Positions 52,701 through 60,998 of a stretch of DNA of 64,000 nt are shown here, piece after piece. Position 1 is the stretch's first letter. Each line of letters begins with the position of its first letter. The notes below the pieces were generated by a model that worked only from the letters and a program-made list of their open reading frames with translations, was not told where the DNA came from and made no database searches. The stretch covers positions 529,805-593,804 of the forward strand of contig JBAXHT010000001.1 in the NCBI GenBank assembly GCA_037138755.1, written 5' to 3'. The stretch is from Armatimonadota bacterium (GTDB taxonomy: Bacteria; Armatimonadota; Fimbriimonadia; Fimbriimonadales; Fimbriimonadaceae). The translations under genes and the position numbers were made by a program.

Positions 52701-52737
52701 ACAATTTCAACTGGTGATCAAGCAGAAGTCGCAGTGA
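49714..52737 (+). CDS. exported caspase-family (C14) protein with TPR region
   Basis: A 1007-residue protein starting at GTG. A signal peptide (LLFAILTWVATLGLAQA) is followed by a caspase/orthocaspase domain, about residues 38-275: HRRALIIGAADYQ, catalytic His124 in FFSGHGMG, and Cys173 in ITDACRAG. Both catalytic residues are intact, so it should be a Cys protease, probably cutting after Arg or Lys. Residues about 295-880 are TPR-like helices (SDALLEHATNFAAAGNYEQAI), and the last 110 form a beta-rich domain. It follows the SRPBCC gene by nine bases. Export to the periplasm sets it apart from cytosolic defence caspases. Confidence 0.9.
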   Translation: MRQKQVRWLLFAILTWVATLGLAQAPTPGRELPLVQPHRRALIIGAADYQHLSKLNYPGSDARRFREELISSYRFTPDSIQLISNEPEANAKPTSEGIRDSLEKLLKDPTLNKGDLFILFFSGHGMGTPKGDYLCPVDATAANIEQTGVPVQEIVGKFVSAGLRNVLVITDACRAGDKNDFGTELIELGKKSNIAILLGCEPGTKSYESPKLKSGVFTHFLIRALENKTLRSSMGSLWASSVATSVAKNAFGYTQPDYGNSAQKPTAWTDESKDILLGAFPSEITTRFSLKAIEEEAGKSDPARYSDALLEHATNFAAAGNYEQAIPALKVVESISPDNLSAKFLLACSLLGTGRYGESERLYREIRIAGNETYSPLATLWTPSRSVAPLDRVEAAQQLVRTYAPSEDILVTVWGSMRAYASGSEVTNFCRSILPSTDPNSMIHFILKADLAIGEGKVDEAILAYQTADLCPPTTYVNRYLVRILHSRLLGDLDRYDALISLLKEPFDAGPHQATWLASSAWGLRRAGDIKGSVETAQRAAKTKGLLGDAACLSVQMAGVEAGSLAADLALRLKESPFDWKLRYAALFSEAMQKQDPNLVANAFTEVQKYCDDPVNLLLQVYELNDAIFEDAIENHGAETSVRSDFDNSIYKQWIGLIDKFGTSESLWNKLGITALRLGEGPRIFNLMQTLTGESAVKGRLGNLYYQTRYLLANAAEDIDAMRQCVLAAGVMESDRIDMKWSFAAHLTMVGQYKEAAELTKGLPGGSFMIGPMREVVLAGSKFKSGDKNAFEAILKTEVEHEVQAVAKQIAAVILAQNGRAKEVEKILAEANPNGKVTNQSASIHCVAEYAKLLQKEKRTKEQDDLAYRSSTANIGNPILAAIPFSTPVTVPAELDLIWVGEDFADEKNPTHTLQIDGFGAGSATLKLTSKPDDTVTGTLQIDKGETYTITGKVDPLGNLRASATTGGQSAQLLAKLLPAARIKDQALVLRLPNHKQFQLVIKQKSQ

Positions 52738-52819
52738 GGATGCTTGATGCCACGGGATTCTCATCGCCTAGGCTAAAGCTTCGTGGCATCGTCCAGGACG
52801 CCGAGAACCGAAAATCGAC

Positions 52820-53608
52820 TCAAAACCCAGGAACCGAACCCAGCTTCCAAAGCTCCAACCCAACTACCATCACGGCAACCGCTAAAACGAACCATTTGAA
52901 CCCCGCCCGCAGCCCCGCACTATCCACCCGCTCCCGAAGCACGGAGCCAACAACCATCCCAGAAGCCGCGCAAGCCGTCACCCCACCTAGGAAAGCCCAA
53001 GGCAACTGCGGATGGTTCAAAAACTCCGCTACAAAACCAAGAAAAGTAATCATCACCACCGCGGTCAACGAAGTCCCCACCGCCTTCTTCATATCAATGC
53101 CAAAGAAAACCGCCAGAATCGGAACGATCATAAACCCGCCCCCGATCCCAAACAGCCCCGAAATTACCCCGACTCCAAGACCCAAAACAGTTCCTGTCCA
53201 GGGATGGGAGTCCTCATGCGACTTCACTCGGTTCGAGAAGAACATCGAAACCGACGCCCCCACCAAGATCAGCGCAAACCCAAACATCAATGCGCTCGAT
53301 TTCGGTAAACCTAGCAGGGTTGCTGGAAGTTGCGGAACCAACAGCTTCCGAGTCGCAAATGTCGAAAGTGCCGTCGGTACTCCGAACTGCACCGCCCGAG
53401 CCAAGTCCACCTGCCCCTGCTTCCGGGCAATCCAAGCCCCAGTCCCGCTGACAAGGAGGCTAATTGGGAGTGCATAGCCCGTTGCCGCTCCAGATTCGAT
53501 GCCCATCATGTACACCAAAATCGGAACAATCAAGATCGCGCCGCCCGCCCCGATCAGACCAAATGAGACTCCGGTCAGAACGATTAAGAAATAGGCAAGA
53601 ATCAGCAC
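52820..53608 (-). CDS. TauE/SafE-family sulfite/organic-anion exporter
   Basis: A 262-residue membrane protein with about eight segments and the family's internal duplication: GLIGAGGAILIVPILVYMMG near residue 18 and GLFGIGGGFMIVPILAVFFG near residue 150. TauE/SafE proteins move sulfite, sulfoacetate or related anions across the inner membrane. It starts at GTG. It lies alone, convergent with the caspase gene and divergent from the PEP-CTERM nuclease. The substrate is unknown. Confidence 0.9.
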   Translation of the reverse strand: MLILAYFLIVLTGVSFGLIGAGGAILIVPILVYMMGIESGAATGYALPISLLVSGTGAWIARKQGQVDLARAVQFGVPTALSTFATRKLLVPQLPATLLGLPKSSALMFGFALILVGASVSMFFSNRVKSHEDSHPWTGTVLGLGVGVISGLFGIGGGFMIVPILAVFFGIDMKKAVGTSLTAVVMITFLGFVAEFLNHPQLPWAFLGGVTACAASGMVVGSVLRERVDSAGLRAGFKWFVLAVAVMVVGLELWKLGSVPGF

Positions 53609-53661
53609 TCTGAGTATTTTGACGGATAGCGTGATTCCCCCCGCTGGTATCCTAAAACTTC

Positions 53662-55161
53662 ATGCATTTTCTTAGCTTTGGCAGAACTTCGCGCGCGCGA
53701 GCGATTTGGCTTTTGGGTATCGGTGCCCTCTCCTCGCTCGGTTTCGCTCAACTGAGAGTGGCAACTTGGAACGTCACCAACTTCACGTCGACAGAATCAA
53801 CTGCCCGAAAAGCCGCCTTCCAAACCGCAATCTTCGGCTCATTCCAAGGTCGCTCGATGAACCCCGACGTCCTCGTAGCGCAAGAAATGCAAGGCTCCGC
53901 AAGCGTCACGTCATTCCTCGCCATGCTCAACTCCGCGCCCGGTCAATCCGGTCAATGGGCTGCAGCTACGCCGTTTCTCACCACCGGCGACTCCGACAGT
54001 GCCTTCTTCTACCGAACCAACAAAGTCCAATTCCAAAGCCTCGCCAACATCGCCGGCGACCCCCGAAGCACCCAACGCTACGACTTCAAACTCCTCGGCT
54101 ACGATGCAAGCAGCACAACCAACCCTCTGATGTCGCTCTACTCGTCCCACCTCAAGTCCGGAACGGCCACGGGTGGATCCGAAGAATCCCGAAGGCTATT
54201 CGAAGCCCGAAACATCCGCACCGATGCTGCGACCCAATCCGCGGCCGGTCGGAATGTCCTTCTGGGCGGCGATTTTAATATCGGAACCTCCAATGACGAC
54301 TCCTATCGAGCCCTCATCGACGCCTCAACCACCAACAACAGCGGCGCAACCGTGACCAACGGTCGATTCCACGACCCAATCAACAGCTCATTCACTTCAA
54401 CGGGTGCAACCGTCACCTGGAACAATAACAACGCGTACCGTTTCCTCCATACCCAAGACCCCTATGGAGCGGGAGGAATGGACGATCGTATGGACTTCAT
54501 TCTCACCGGAAGCACCATGCGCGATGGCAAGGGCCTAGAATACGTTGGCTCAACGACCGCAGCCTACAGCACAACAACTTGGAATGACCCAAATCACAGC
54601 TACCGTGCATGGGGCAACGATGGAACATCGTTCAACTCGACAATCAACACCACCAATAACGCAATGGTCGGAAATACGATCGCTGCCGCAATCCGAGATT
54701 CGGTCGGGAACTCCAACCCAAACAACGTTGGTGGACACCTTCCAATCTTCCTTGACCTCAAACTCCCTGCTGACCTGAAAGTCGCTCAATCTAGCCTCAA
54801 CTTCGGAACCGCGCTGATCGGGTCAACCAGCCAGCTCAGCGTTGATATCAGCAACGCAGTTGATGCAGCCATCTGGGGTGCCTCCGGAGTCCAAAACTCA
54901 TCCTTCTCCCTATCCCTGTCCGGTACAGGTTTCACCCTCCCCACCGGCGGGACCCTCGCGGCCGGTGGCTCGGTTGCCAAGCTCATCAGCATGGACACCA
55001 CCTCGACCGGAATCCGAAACGCAGTCCTCCAAATCACCGACAACGCCACTGGCCAGATGCGAACCGTCAACCTAAGCGGAATCGTTGCCGTGCCGGAACC
55101 AGCCACCATGGCCGCTCTCGGCCTCGGTGTCGCAGGATTGCTCAGACGAAAGCGCAAGTAA
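53662..55161 (+). CDS. extracellular endonuclease/exonuclease/phosphatase-family protein with PEP-CTERM
   Basis: A 499-residue secreted protein: signal peptide IWLLGIGALSSLGFAQ, then an EEP-fold enzyme (about 31-370) with RVATWNVTNF, VAQEMQ, LGGDFNIG and GGHLPIFLDL. These are the metal and phosphate-binding residues of DNase I-like and phosphodiesterase enzymes. A beta-sandwich follows (about 380-470). The end has VPEPATMAALGLGVAGLL then RRKRK, a PEP-CTERM sorting signal for exosortase. It is probably a surface-anchored nuclease or phosphatase. A perfect hairpin ends the transcript. Confidence 0.9.
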   Translation: MHFLSFGRTSRARAIWLLGIGALSSLGFAQLRVATWNVTNFTSTESTARKAAFQTAIFGSFQGRSMNPDVLVAQEMQGSASVTSFLAMLNSAPGQSGQWAAATPFLTTGDSDSAFFYRTNKVQFQSLANIAGDPRSTQRYDFKLLGYDASSTTNPLMSLYSSHLKSGTATGGSEESRRLFEARNIRTDAATQSAAGRNVLLGGDFNIGTSNDDSYRALIDASTTNNSGATVTNGRFHDPINSSFTSTGATVTWNNNNAYRFLHTQDPYGAGGMDDRMDFILTGSTMRDGKGLEYVGSTTAAYSTTTWNDPNHSYRAWGNDGTSFNSTINTTNNAMVGNTIAAAIRDSVGNSNPNNVGGHLPIFLDLKLPADLKVAQSSLNFGTALIGSTSQLSVDISNAVDAAIWGASGVQNSSFSLSLSGTGFTLPTGGTLAAGGSVAKLISMDTTSTGIRNAVLQITDNATGQMRTVNLSGIVAVPEPATMAALGLGVAGLLRRKRK

Positions 55162-55170
55162 GTGCAACAG

Positions 55171-55198
55171 GCATACCGGGGCAACTTCCCCGGTATGC
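55171..55198 (+). terminator. 11-bp terminator before argH
   Basis: Perfect arms GCATACCGGGG (55171-55181) and CCCCGGTATGC (55188-55198), six-base loop, ten bases after the stop of the PEP-CTERM gene. It contains an in-frame ATG of the argH frame, which argues against that ATG as start. Confidence 0.8.
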
Positions 55199-55209
55199 TA
55201 GCAACTCGC

Positions 55210-56598
55210 ATGAAGAAACTTTGGGGCGGGGCATTTAGCGAGTCCACCGCTGATCTTGTTGATCGATTTGGACAGTCCATCAAGACCGACTTGCACTTTT
55301 GGCAAGAGGATCTGATCGGCAGCGTTGCCCACGCGCGGATGCTCGGCGAGACCGGGATTATTTCGAAAGAAGAAGCCAAGATTCTCATTGACGGCCTCGA
55401 GAAAATCCACGAAGAGGGTCCTCGGGCGTTAGACGTCGATGTTGAAGACGTTCACACCGCGATCGAATTGAGGCTGAAGGAAATCGTTGGTGATGTTGCC
55501 GGGAAGCTCCATACGGCTCGGTCGAGAAACGACCAAGTCGCCACCGCAGCCCGACTCTTCCTGCACAACGAACTGCTCATTGTTCTCGACCTCATCAAGT
55601 CGCTTCAAGGCGTCCTCCTCGAGCAAGCAACCGAACACAAAGAGGCACTGATGCCGGGGTACACCCACCAGCAGCACGCTCAGCCGATCACTCTTGGATT
55701 CCACCTCATGGGCCATTTCTGGGGGCTTCAGCGGAACGGCTGGCGCGCCGAACGGTTGTTTGAGCTTGCAAACTATTCGCCTTTAGGAGCAGCCGCTCTG
55801 GCAGGAACCGGATTTCCGATCGACCGGCACATGACCTCACAGGAGCTCGGCTTTACTGCTCCGATCCCTAATGCTCTGGACGCGACCTCAGATCGCTCTT
55901 TCATCTTGGATGCGCTTCACGTCTGCGCGCTCATCATGATCGACCTCAGCCGAATTGCCCAAGAGCTTGTGCTCTGGTCGGGACGCGAATTCGGCTTCGT
56001 CAAGCTTCACGATTCTGTGACCACTGGCTCCTCGATCATGCCCCAGAAGCGAAATCCGGACATGGCCGAGCTGATCCGTGGTCGGACCGGACGGGTCATC
56101 GCCAACTGGGTGACGATGGCAACCGTCATGAAGGGTCTGCCGCTCGGCTACAACCGAGACACTCAGGAAGATAAACCACCACTGTTTGACTCGCTCGGCA
56201 AAATCAAAGATTCGCTCCAGCTCATCCAACTCCAACTCGAAAGTTGCGAGTGGCAGTTAGAGACGATGGCCAACTCAACACGCGGAGATTTCTCAACCGC
56301 GACCGATCTGGCGGACTTCCTGGCAACGAGCGGCATGCCGTTCCGAGAGGCTCACGAAGTAGTCGGAAGGGTCGTCATCGGATGCAACGAGCGGGGCATC
56401 ACCCTGGAAGAGTTGACGGAGAGCAACCTCAAAGAAATCGCTCCTGAGATTCCCTGCGAAGCTCTAAACGTGTTGAAGCCAGAGGACAGCGTTCGGCGCC
56501 GAGAATCCTATGGCGGACCCGGTCCGAAAGCAATGTCAGTCCAGCTCGACCTAGCAAAAGTGCTCCACAGCGACCGAGGATTCTCAAAGATCGCCTAG
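55210..56598 (+). CDS. argH: argininosuccinate lyase
   Basis: ArgH splits argininosuccinate into arginine and fumarate, the last step of arginine synthesis. The 462-residue protein starts MKKLWGGAFSESTADLVDRFG and carries the fumarase/aspartase signature GSSIMPQKRNPDMAE, plus TARSRNDQVAT and YTHQQHAQP. The ATG at 55210 is chosen over upstream in-frame starts because those lie in the terminator of the preceding gene. No SD is seen, so initiation may be leaderless. The argD-argF fusion is 35 kb away; argG and argB are not in the window. Confidence 0.95.
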   Translation: MKKLWGGAFSESTADLVDRFGQSIKTDLHFWQEDLIGSVAHARMLGETGIISKEEAKILIDGLEKIHEEGPRALDVDVEDVHTAIELRLKEIVGDVAGKLHTARSRNDQVATAARLFLHNELLIVLDLIKSLQGVLLEQATEHKEALMPGYTHQQHAQPITLGFHLMGHFWGLQRNGWRAERLFELANYSPLGAAALAGTGFPIDRHMTSQELGFTAPIPNALDATSDRSFILDALHVCALIMIDLSRIAQELVLWSGREFGFVKLHDSVTTGSSIMPQKRNPDMAELIRGRTGRVIANWVTMATVMKGLPLGYNRDTQEDKPPLFDSLGKIKDSLQLIQLQLESCEWQLETMANSTRGDFSTATDLADFLATSGMPFREAHEVVGRVVIGCNERGITLEELTESNLKEIAPEIPCEALNVLKPEDSVRRRESYGGPGPKAMSVQLDLAKVLHSDRGFSKIA

Positions 56599-56665
56599 GT
56601 ATCTTGCCCCAAGGCGAACCTAGTGGGGCATAACCGCGTAACAACTTGTTGGGAGACAACGAAAA

Positions 56666-57943
56666 ATGAAGGGATTTGGATTATTAGGAGCCATTGTGCT
56701 CGCGGCGAGCGGCTGGGCGGGGGAGACCCTGACGCTTGAAGATGCGCTTCGCATGGCGAAGGCAAACAACGGAACGCTCAAGGCTGCGGCTTTCGATATC
56801 AAAGCTGCGACCGCTCGAAAGGCCCAGGCAACGTCCGCCCTGTTTCCGACCCTCACACCAGCCTTCAGCTTCTCGAAGACCAAGAACGAGCAAGGAAACT
56901 CGACGATTGGCGGTACCACCTTTGAATTCGAACAAACCGCAACTCAGGCTCGAATCAACTGGCGCATCCTCGACTCCGGCGAACGACTGACCCAGATTCG
57001 ATCCGCCCGAGAAGGCGAAGCCGCACAAGTTGCCCAGAGTCGACAGACGTTTCGCCAGGTGATCTTCGGAGTCCATCAGCAGTACATCGAAACCCTTCGC
57101 GCCCAGGAGCTTGAGTCACTCGCCGACTATCAGTTCAAACGAGCCGAGACCGTTCTAGAACAGACTAAAGCCCGAGTCAAGGTCGGCGACGCCGCCCGTA
57201 GAGAAATCCTTCAGGCCCAAGCGGATACCCTCAACGCATCAGTCAACGTGATCACGGCGAAGAACCGCGTCGATACCAACGCCGCAACGTTGAAGTCGCA
57301 AATTGGCCTCCAAAAGGATTTCGACCGCCCAGTTTTGAGTCCGTACAAAGTCGACATTGACAGCCCTTCGGAGCTAGCTAGGGCAGTTGAGGTCGGGATG
57401 ACCATTCGACCAGACCTCATTTCGCGACGCCGCAACATCGGGGCTACTCAGCAGTCCCTGAGGAACGCCCAGATCGGCGCTGGCCTCCAATGGACCCTCG
57501 ACTACACGGACACCTCGTTTTTCACACCGACGACCGGAAACAACCAAAACATTAGCTTTTTGCTAAGATATCCGCTGTTCGACGGAGGCAACGCGCGAAG
57601 CGCGGTTGCGATCCAGCGGGCCACGCTCGAATCTGCAAACGCCACGCTAAGCCAGGCCGAGCGGGACGCTCGAAGCGAAATTGAATCGGCGTTTATCACC
57701 TTTAGCCAGAACAAGTCGAGAGCGGAGGCCGCCGAAAAGGCACTCGATGCCGCGAAGCTCAACTTTGAAGCAACAACCGAATCGCGTCGACTTGGTGCCA
57801 GTGATCTGATCGATCTTCTCACTGCACAGGTTAGTCTGGCTACTGCCGAGAGCAACCGAATCGACGCCAAATATGACCTTTTGATCTCCCAACTCAGGCT
57901 TCAGCTAGTTACCGGCATGCCAATTCCGGGCGAGGATAACTGA
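56666..57943 (+). CDS. TolC-family outer-membrane efflux protein
   Basis: A 425-residue exported protein with a short signal (GLLGAIVLAASGWAG) and the TolC/OEP layout: LTLEDALRMAKANNGTLKAA, long coiled helices, and the repeat of the unit near residues 245-420 (SLRNAQIGAGLQW, SDLIDLLTAQVSLATAES). It forms the trimeric outer-membrane channel of an export system. GGGAG lies upstream of the ATG. The stop overlaps an ABC ATPase gene by one base, which suggests a MacAB-TolC-like transporter, although no permease or adaptor gene is beside it. Confidence 0.9.
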   Translation: MKGFGLLGAIVLAASGWAGETLTLEDALRMAKANNGTLKAAAFDIKAATARKAQATSALFPTLTPAFSFSKTKNEQGNSTIGGTTFEFEQTATQARINWRILDSGERLTQIRSAREGEAAQVAQSRQTFRQVIFGVHQQYIETLRAQELESLADYQFKRAETVLEQTKARVKVGDAARREILQAQADTLNASVNVITAKNRVDTNAATLKSQIGLQKDFDRPVLSPYKVDIDSPSELARAVEVGMTIRPDLISRRRNIGATQQSLRNAQIGAGLQWTLDYTDTSFFTPTTGNNQNISFLLRYPLFDGGNARSAVAIQRATLESANATLSQAERDARSEIESAFITFSQNKSRAEAAEKALDAAKLNFEATTESRRLGASDLIDLLTAQVSLATAESNRIDAKYDLLISQLRLQLVTGMPIPGEDN

Positions 57944-58734
57944 TGGCTAAGATCGTGGTTGAGGCCAAAAACCTCAGTAAGCGATATGTTATGGGCGACC
58001 AAACAGTTCACGCTCTTCGAGGGATCAACGTCCAGATTTTTGAAGGCGATTTCGTTGCCATTATGGGTCCTTCTGGCTCTGGAAAGTCTACGTTTATGAA
58101 CCTGATCGGATGCCTGGATCGGCCAAGCGAGGGTGAGTGTTTCCTTGACGGCAATCCGGTTGCGAGGATGAACGATAATGAACTCGCTGGGATTCGGAAC
58201 AAGTACATCGGGTTTGTATTTCAGAACTTCAACTTGCTCCCCCGAACCTCGGCATTGAAGAATGTTGAGCTCCCGCTGATGTATGCCGGAGCAAAAGACA
58301 AGGAGGCAACAGCAAAAGCCGCCTTGGAAAAAGTCGGGCTTGGTCAGCGAATGGATCACACGCCCGCCGAACTCTCGGGCGGTCAACAGCAACGCGTCGC
58401 GATTGCCAGAGCGATCGTCAATAATCCGGTCATGATTCTCGGCGACGAACCTACCGGTAACCTGGACACGAGAACTAGTGAGGAGATCATGGCGGTGTTT
58501 CAGGATGTGAATCGGCAGGGGCGAACCGTGATCATCGTTACTCATGAAGAGGATGTTGCGCGGCACTGCAAGCGAATTATTCGGTTCCGAGATGGACGCA
58601 TCCGGAGCGATGAGATGGTCGCAAATCCGGTGGACGCTCGGGAAGTTATCAAGACTCTTCCGGATCCGGACGCCGGGGTTGAACCAGAAGTGACGCCAGA
58701 ACCAGTTGCCGAAAAGTTGAGCTTCAAGCTCTAA
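57943..58734 (+). CDS. ABC transporter ATP-binding protein (MacB/LolD type)
   Basis: A 263-residue ATPase. Walker A GPSGSGKST at 42-50, Q-loop FQNFNLLPRTSALKNVELP, signature LSGGQQQRVAIARA, and Walker B VMILGDEPTGNLD. This set is typical of MacB/LolD/FtsE-like ATPases that energise export from the inner membrane. After about residue 225 there is a Pro/Glu-rich tail (DPDAGVEPEVTPEPVAEK) of about 40 residues not usual for LolD. It is coupled to the TolC gene. The membrane partner is missing from this spot. Confidence 0.92.
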   Translation: MAKIVVEAKNLSKRYVMGDQTVHALRGINVQIFEGDFVAIMGPSGSGKSTFMNLIGCLDRPSEGECFLDGNPVARMNDNELAGIRNKYIGFVFQNFNLLPRTSALKNVELPLMYAGAKDKEATAKAALEKVGLGQRMDHTPAELSGGQQQRVAIARAIVNNPVMILGDEPTGNLDTRTSEEIMAVFQDVNRQGRTVIIVTHEEDVARHCKRIIRFRDGRIRSDEMVANPVDAREVIKTLPDPDAGVEPEVTPEPVAEKLSFKL

Positions 58735-59963
58735 TTCTTGCTTTCTAGCACTAAGTCAGGCGAGTCGAATGACTCATTCGATTCGCCGCCATCATCAATG
58801 CCGTCGGAGCCTGCGGAGTAGACCTTGAATTCTCCGGCTCCTGACTTGAAGTAGAACGGTTTTCCTGTGAACGGGTCGCGGACCGCCTGAGCCGAAAATG
58901 CTTCCAAAGACGTGGGCAACGGCGTCTTGAGCTTCACCTTCTGGCGCAGGTAGCACTCGAGCATGAAGAGCTGAGTCCGAGCCGCACACTTCTTGACATA
59001 AGGAGCGAGCGAATCAAGGTTGGACGCAAAGTACCGATACATCACTCGCCAGTTCTTGCGACTCTTGAGGTCAGGTGGCGCAACCTCTGGGTTGGGCTTT
59101 CGCATTTGGTCAACGTGCCACTTCCCGCGGGCCCGAATATCTTCTCCGATCCAATCAAAAACGCTTGCGACCTTCGAGAGATCGCGGCTGACGGAGTCCA
59201 AAAGCACAACTTCATCGTGCGTCGATTTCCCGAGCTTCTCCTCAAGCTTCTTGAAGTCCTTGGCTTTGGCCAAGTCTTGAGCTTGCTGAAGAGCTAGAAG
59301 CATGTTGTTGGTTTCGTTTTCAAGACAATCCGTAAGTGCGGGTCGCGTCGCGATGGCGCCCGAAATGAGCTTGGCTAGGATTCCTAGCTGGCCAGCCCCG
59401 AGCTTCCCGAGTTCCGGCGCGAGCGTCGCTCGAGCTCGATCCATAAGTGAAATCCCGAGCGATGCTTCATACGCTCCGCCACCCAGTAGCTGAGACCCGA
59501 GGCGAGTCAGCTGTCCACATCGCTGAATCGCTAGATCTGATTTTTGGGAGGCGATAGAGCTTTCCATATCCCATAGCATTGATTCACCGATCAGACGAAT
59601 CCCACGCAAGTAGATGGGGGGTTCTGCAAGGCCGACCGGATGATACTGAAAATCAAACTTTGAAGCCGCCAATGAGATGAGCATCGACTTATTCGGGCCA
59701 ATGATCGCGTTTGCCTGCTTCTTTTCCTTGTCAAAAAAGGCCGTCCGCGTGGTGATGGGCGGTGTTGGCTTGCCCTTGTAAAACGCTTTAGCCCGGGCCT
59801 CTTGCTCAACGGCTTCTCCAATTTGGACTAGCTTGGCGAAGGAACCGGTGATCGGCTTTGCCGAGACCTCCGGTGACCAAGAGGAAAACTTAACCTCTTC
59901 TTTACTTCCGCAACCCGCGAGGCACAATAATGCACCGAAAATCAGTACGCCAATCCGTGGCAT
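58731..59963 (-). CDS. lipoprotein of unknown function
   Basis: A 410-residue predicted lipoprotein: signal IGVLIFGALLCLAGC with lipobox LAGC at Cys18. The mature part is mostly helical with no recognised domain. Near the end is RQKVKLKTPLPTSLEAF and DPFTGKPFYFKSGAGEFKVYSAGSDG, a pseudopilin-like 'DPFSGKPL-YSxGxDG' ending found in several planctomycete and armatimonadete secreted proteins. The frame runs further upstream, but the ATG at 59963 gives the lipobox. Its stop overlaps the convergent ABC gene by four bases. Confidence 0.8.
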   Translation of the reverse strand: MPRIGVLIFGALLCLAGCGSKEEVKFSSWSPEVSAKPITGSFAKLVQIGEAVEQEARAKAFYKGKPTPPITTRTAFFDKEKKQANAIIGPNKSMLISLAASKFDFQYHPVGLAEPPIYLRGIRLIGESMLWDMESSIASQKSDLAIQRCGQLTRLGSQLLGGGAYEASLGISLMDRARATLAPELGKLGAGQLGILAKLISGAIATRPALTDCLENETNNMLLALQQAQDLAKAKDFKKLEEKLGKSTHDEVVLLDSVSRDLSKVASVFDWIGEDIRARGKWHVDQMRKPNPEVAPPDLKSRKNWRVMYRYFASNLDSLAPYVKKCAARTQLFMLECYLRQKVKLKTPLPTSLEAFSAQAVRDPFTGKPFYFKSGAGEFKVYSAGSDGIDDGGESNESFDSPDLVLESKN

Positions 59964-60005
59964 GGTTTTAGGGTAGCACAAGAACCCGGTATCCTTGCGA
60001 GGACG

Positions 60006-60935
60006 ATGAAAGGATTGATCCTCGCCGCCGGAAAAGGCAGCCGCCTGTACCCAATTACCCACGTGATCCCGAAGCCGCTCCTTCCGCTTGCTAATCGGGT
60101 GACGATGGAGTACGCCTTCGACCGCATGAAGGAGATGGGGATCACGGAAATTGGCATCGTCGTTGGCGAAAACGAAGCCGCGATGCGCGAGGGCCTTGGC
60201 GATGGCTCGGCATTTGGAGTTTCGCTATCCTTCGTTCGACAGCCCGAGCCGAAGGGCCTTGCTCATGCAGTGAGCTTTGCCGAAGAGTTTGTCGGCGGTG
60301 ATTCGTTCGTGCTGTATCTTGGGGATGCGATCTACGACCGCTCGCTTGCAGAGTTCAAGGAGAAGTTCGAGTCTTCGGGTTGTGCGAATCTCAATCTTGT
60401 GATGGCAGTCGAAGATCCTTCTCGGTTTGGAGTTGCCAATGTCGAGGGTGATCGAATCGTGAAACTCGTCGAGAAGCCAAAGAATCCTGAGTCCAACCTC
60501 GCGATGGCTGGACTCTACTTCTTCGGACCCCAAATCTGGTCGATTTTCCCAACCCTTCAGCCCTCAGCCCGAGGCGAGTACGAGATCACCGACGCCATCC
60601 AAACTCTTATTGACCAAGGCGAAACGGTTCTTGCTGGTGAGTTCAAAGGAACCTGGTTCGACACCGGAACGCTCGATTCTTACCTAGAAACCAGCTTCTT
60701 CCTTTCCGGCGGCGACGATGTTGATGCCAGCGCAACCGTCCAAGGCAACACCTCAAGCCCGGTCGTCATCGGCAAAGGCGCGACCGTTTCGTGTAACTCA
60801 ATCGAAAATTCAGTCGTGTTCCCCGGAGCGACGATTAACGTGAGCGGAAACATCAAAAACTGTATCCTCGCCGGAACTGTTAGCGCAGAAGGTGACCTAG
60901 AAAACCAGATTATTCATGGCGACTGGAAAGGTTAA
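60006..60935 (+). CDS. sugar-1-phosphate nucleotidyltransferase
   Basis: A 309-residue nucleotidyltransferase of the RmlA/GlmU-N group. LILAAGKGSRLYPITHVIPKPLLPL (start) is the nucleotide-binding signature, and LYLGDAIYD, VEKPKNP and GTWFDTGT follow as usual. The last 70 residues have left-handed beta-helix-like repeats (ASATVQGNTSSPVVIGKGATVS). It activates glucose-1-phosphate or a related sugar with TTP or UTP for polysaccharide synthesis. No rml or other glycan genes are adjacent. Confidence 0.92.
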   Translation: MKGLILAAGKGSRLYPITHVIPKPLLPLANRVTMEYAFDRMKEMGITEIGIVVGENEAAMREGLGDGSAFGVSLSFVRQPEPKGLAHAVSFAEEFVGGDSFVLYLGDAIYDRSLAEFKEKFESSGCANLNLVMAVEDPSRFGVANVEGDRIVKLVEKPKNPESNLAMAGLYFFGPQIWSIFPTLQPSARGEYEITDAIQTLIDQGETVLAGEFKGTWFDTGTLDSYLETSFFLSGGDDVDASATVQGNTSSPVVIGKGATVSCNSIENSVVFPGATINVSGNIKNCILAGTVSAEGDLENQIIHGDWKG

Positions 60936-60998
60936 GTTTCCGCTTTGTATCCGCCCGTACAGATGATTGTCACTTGCGGAGAGTAGAACTCATTTGTC

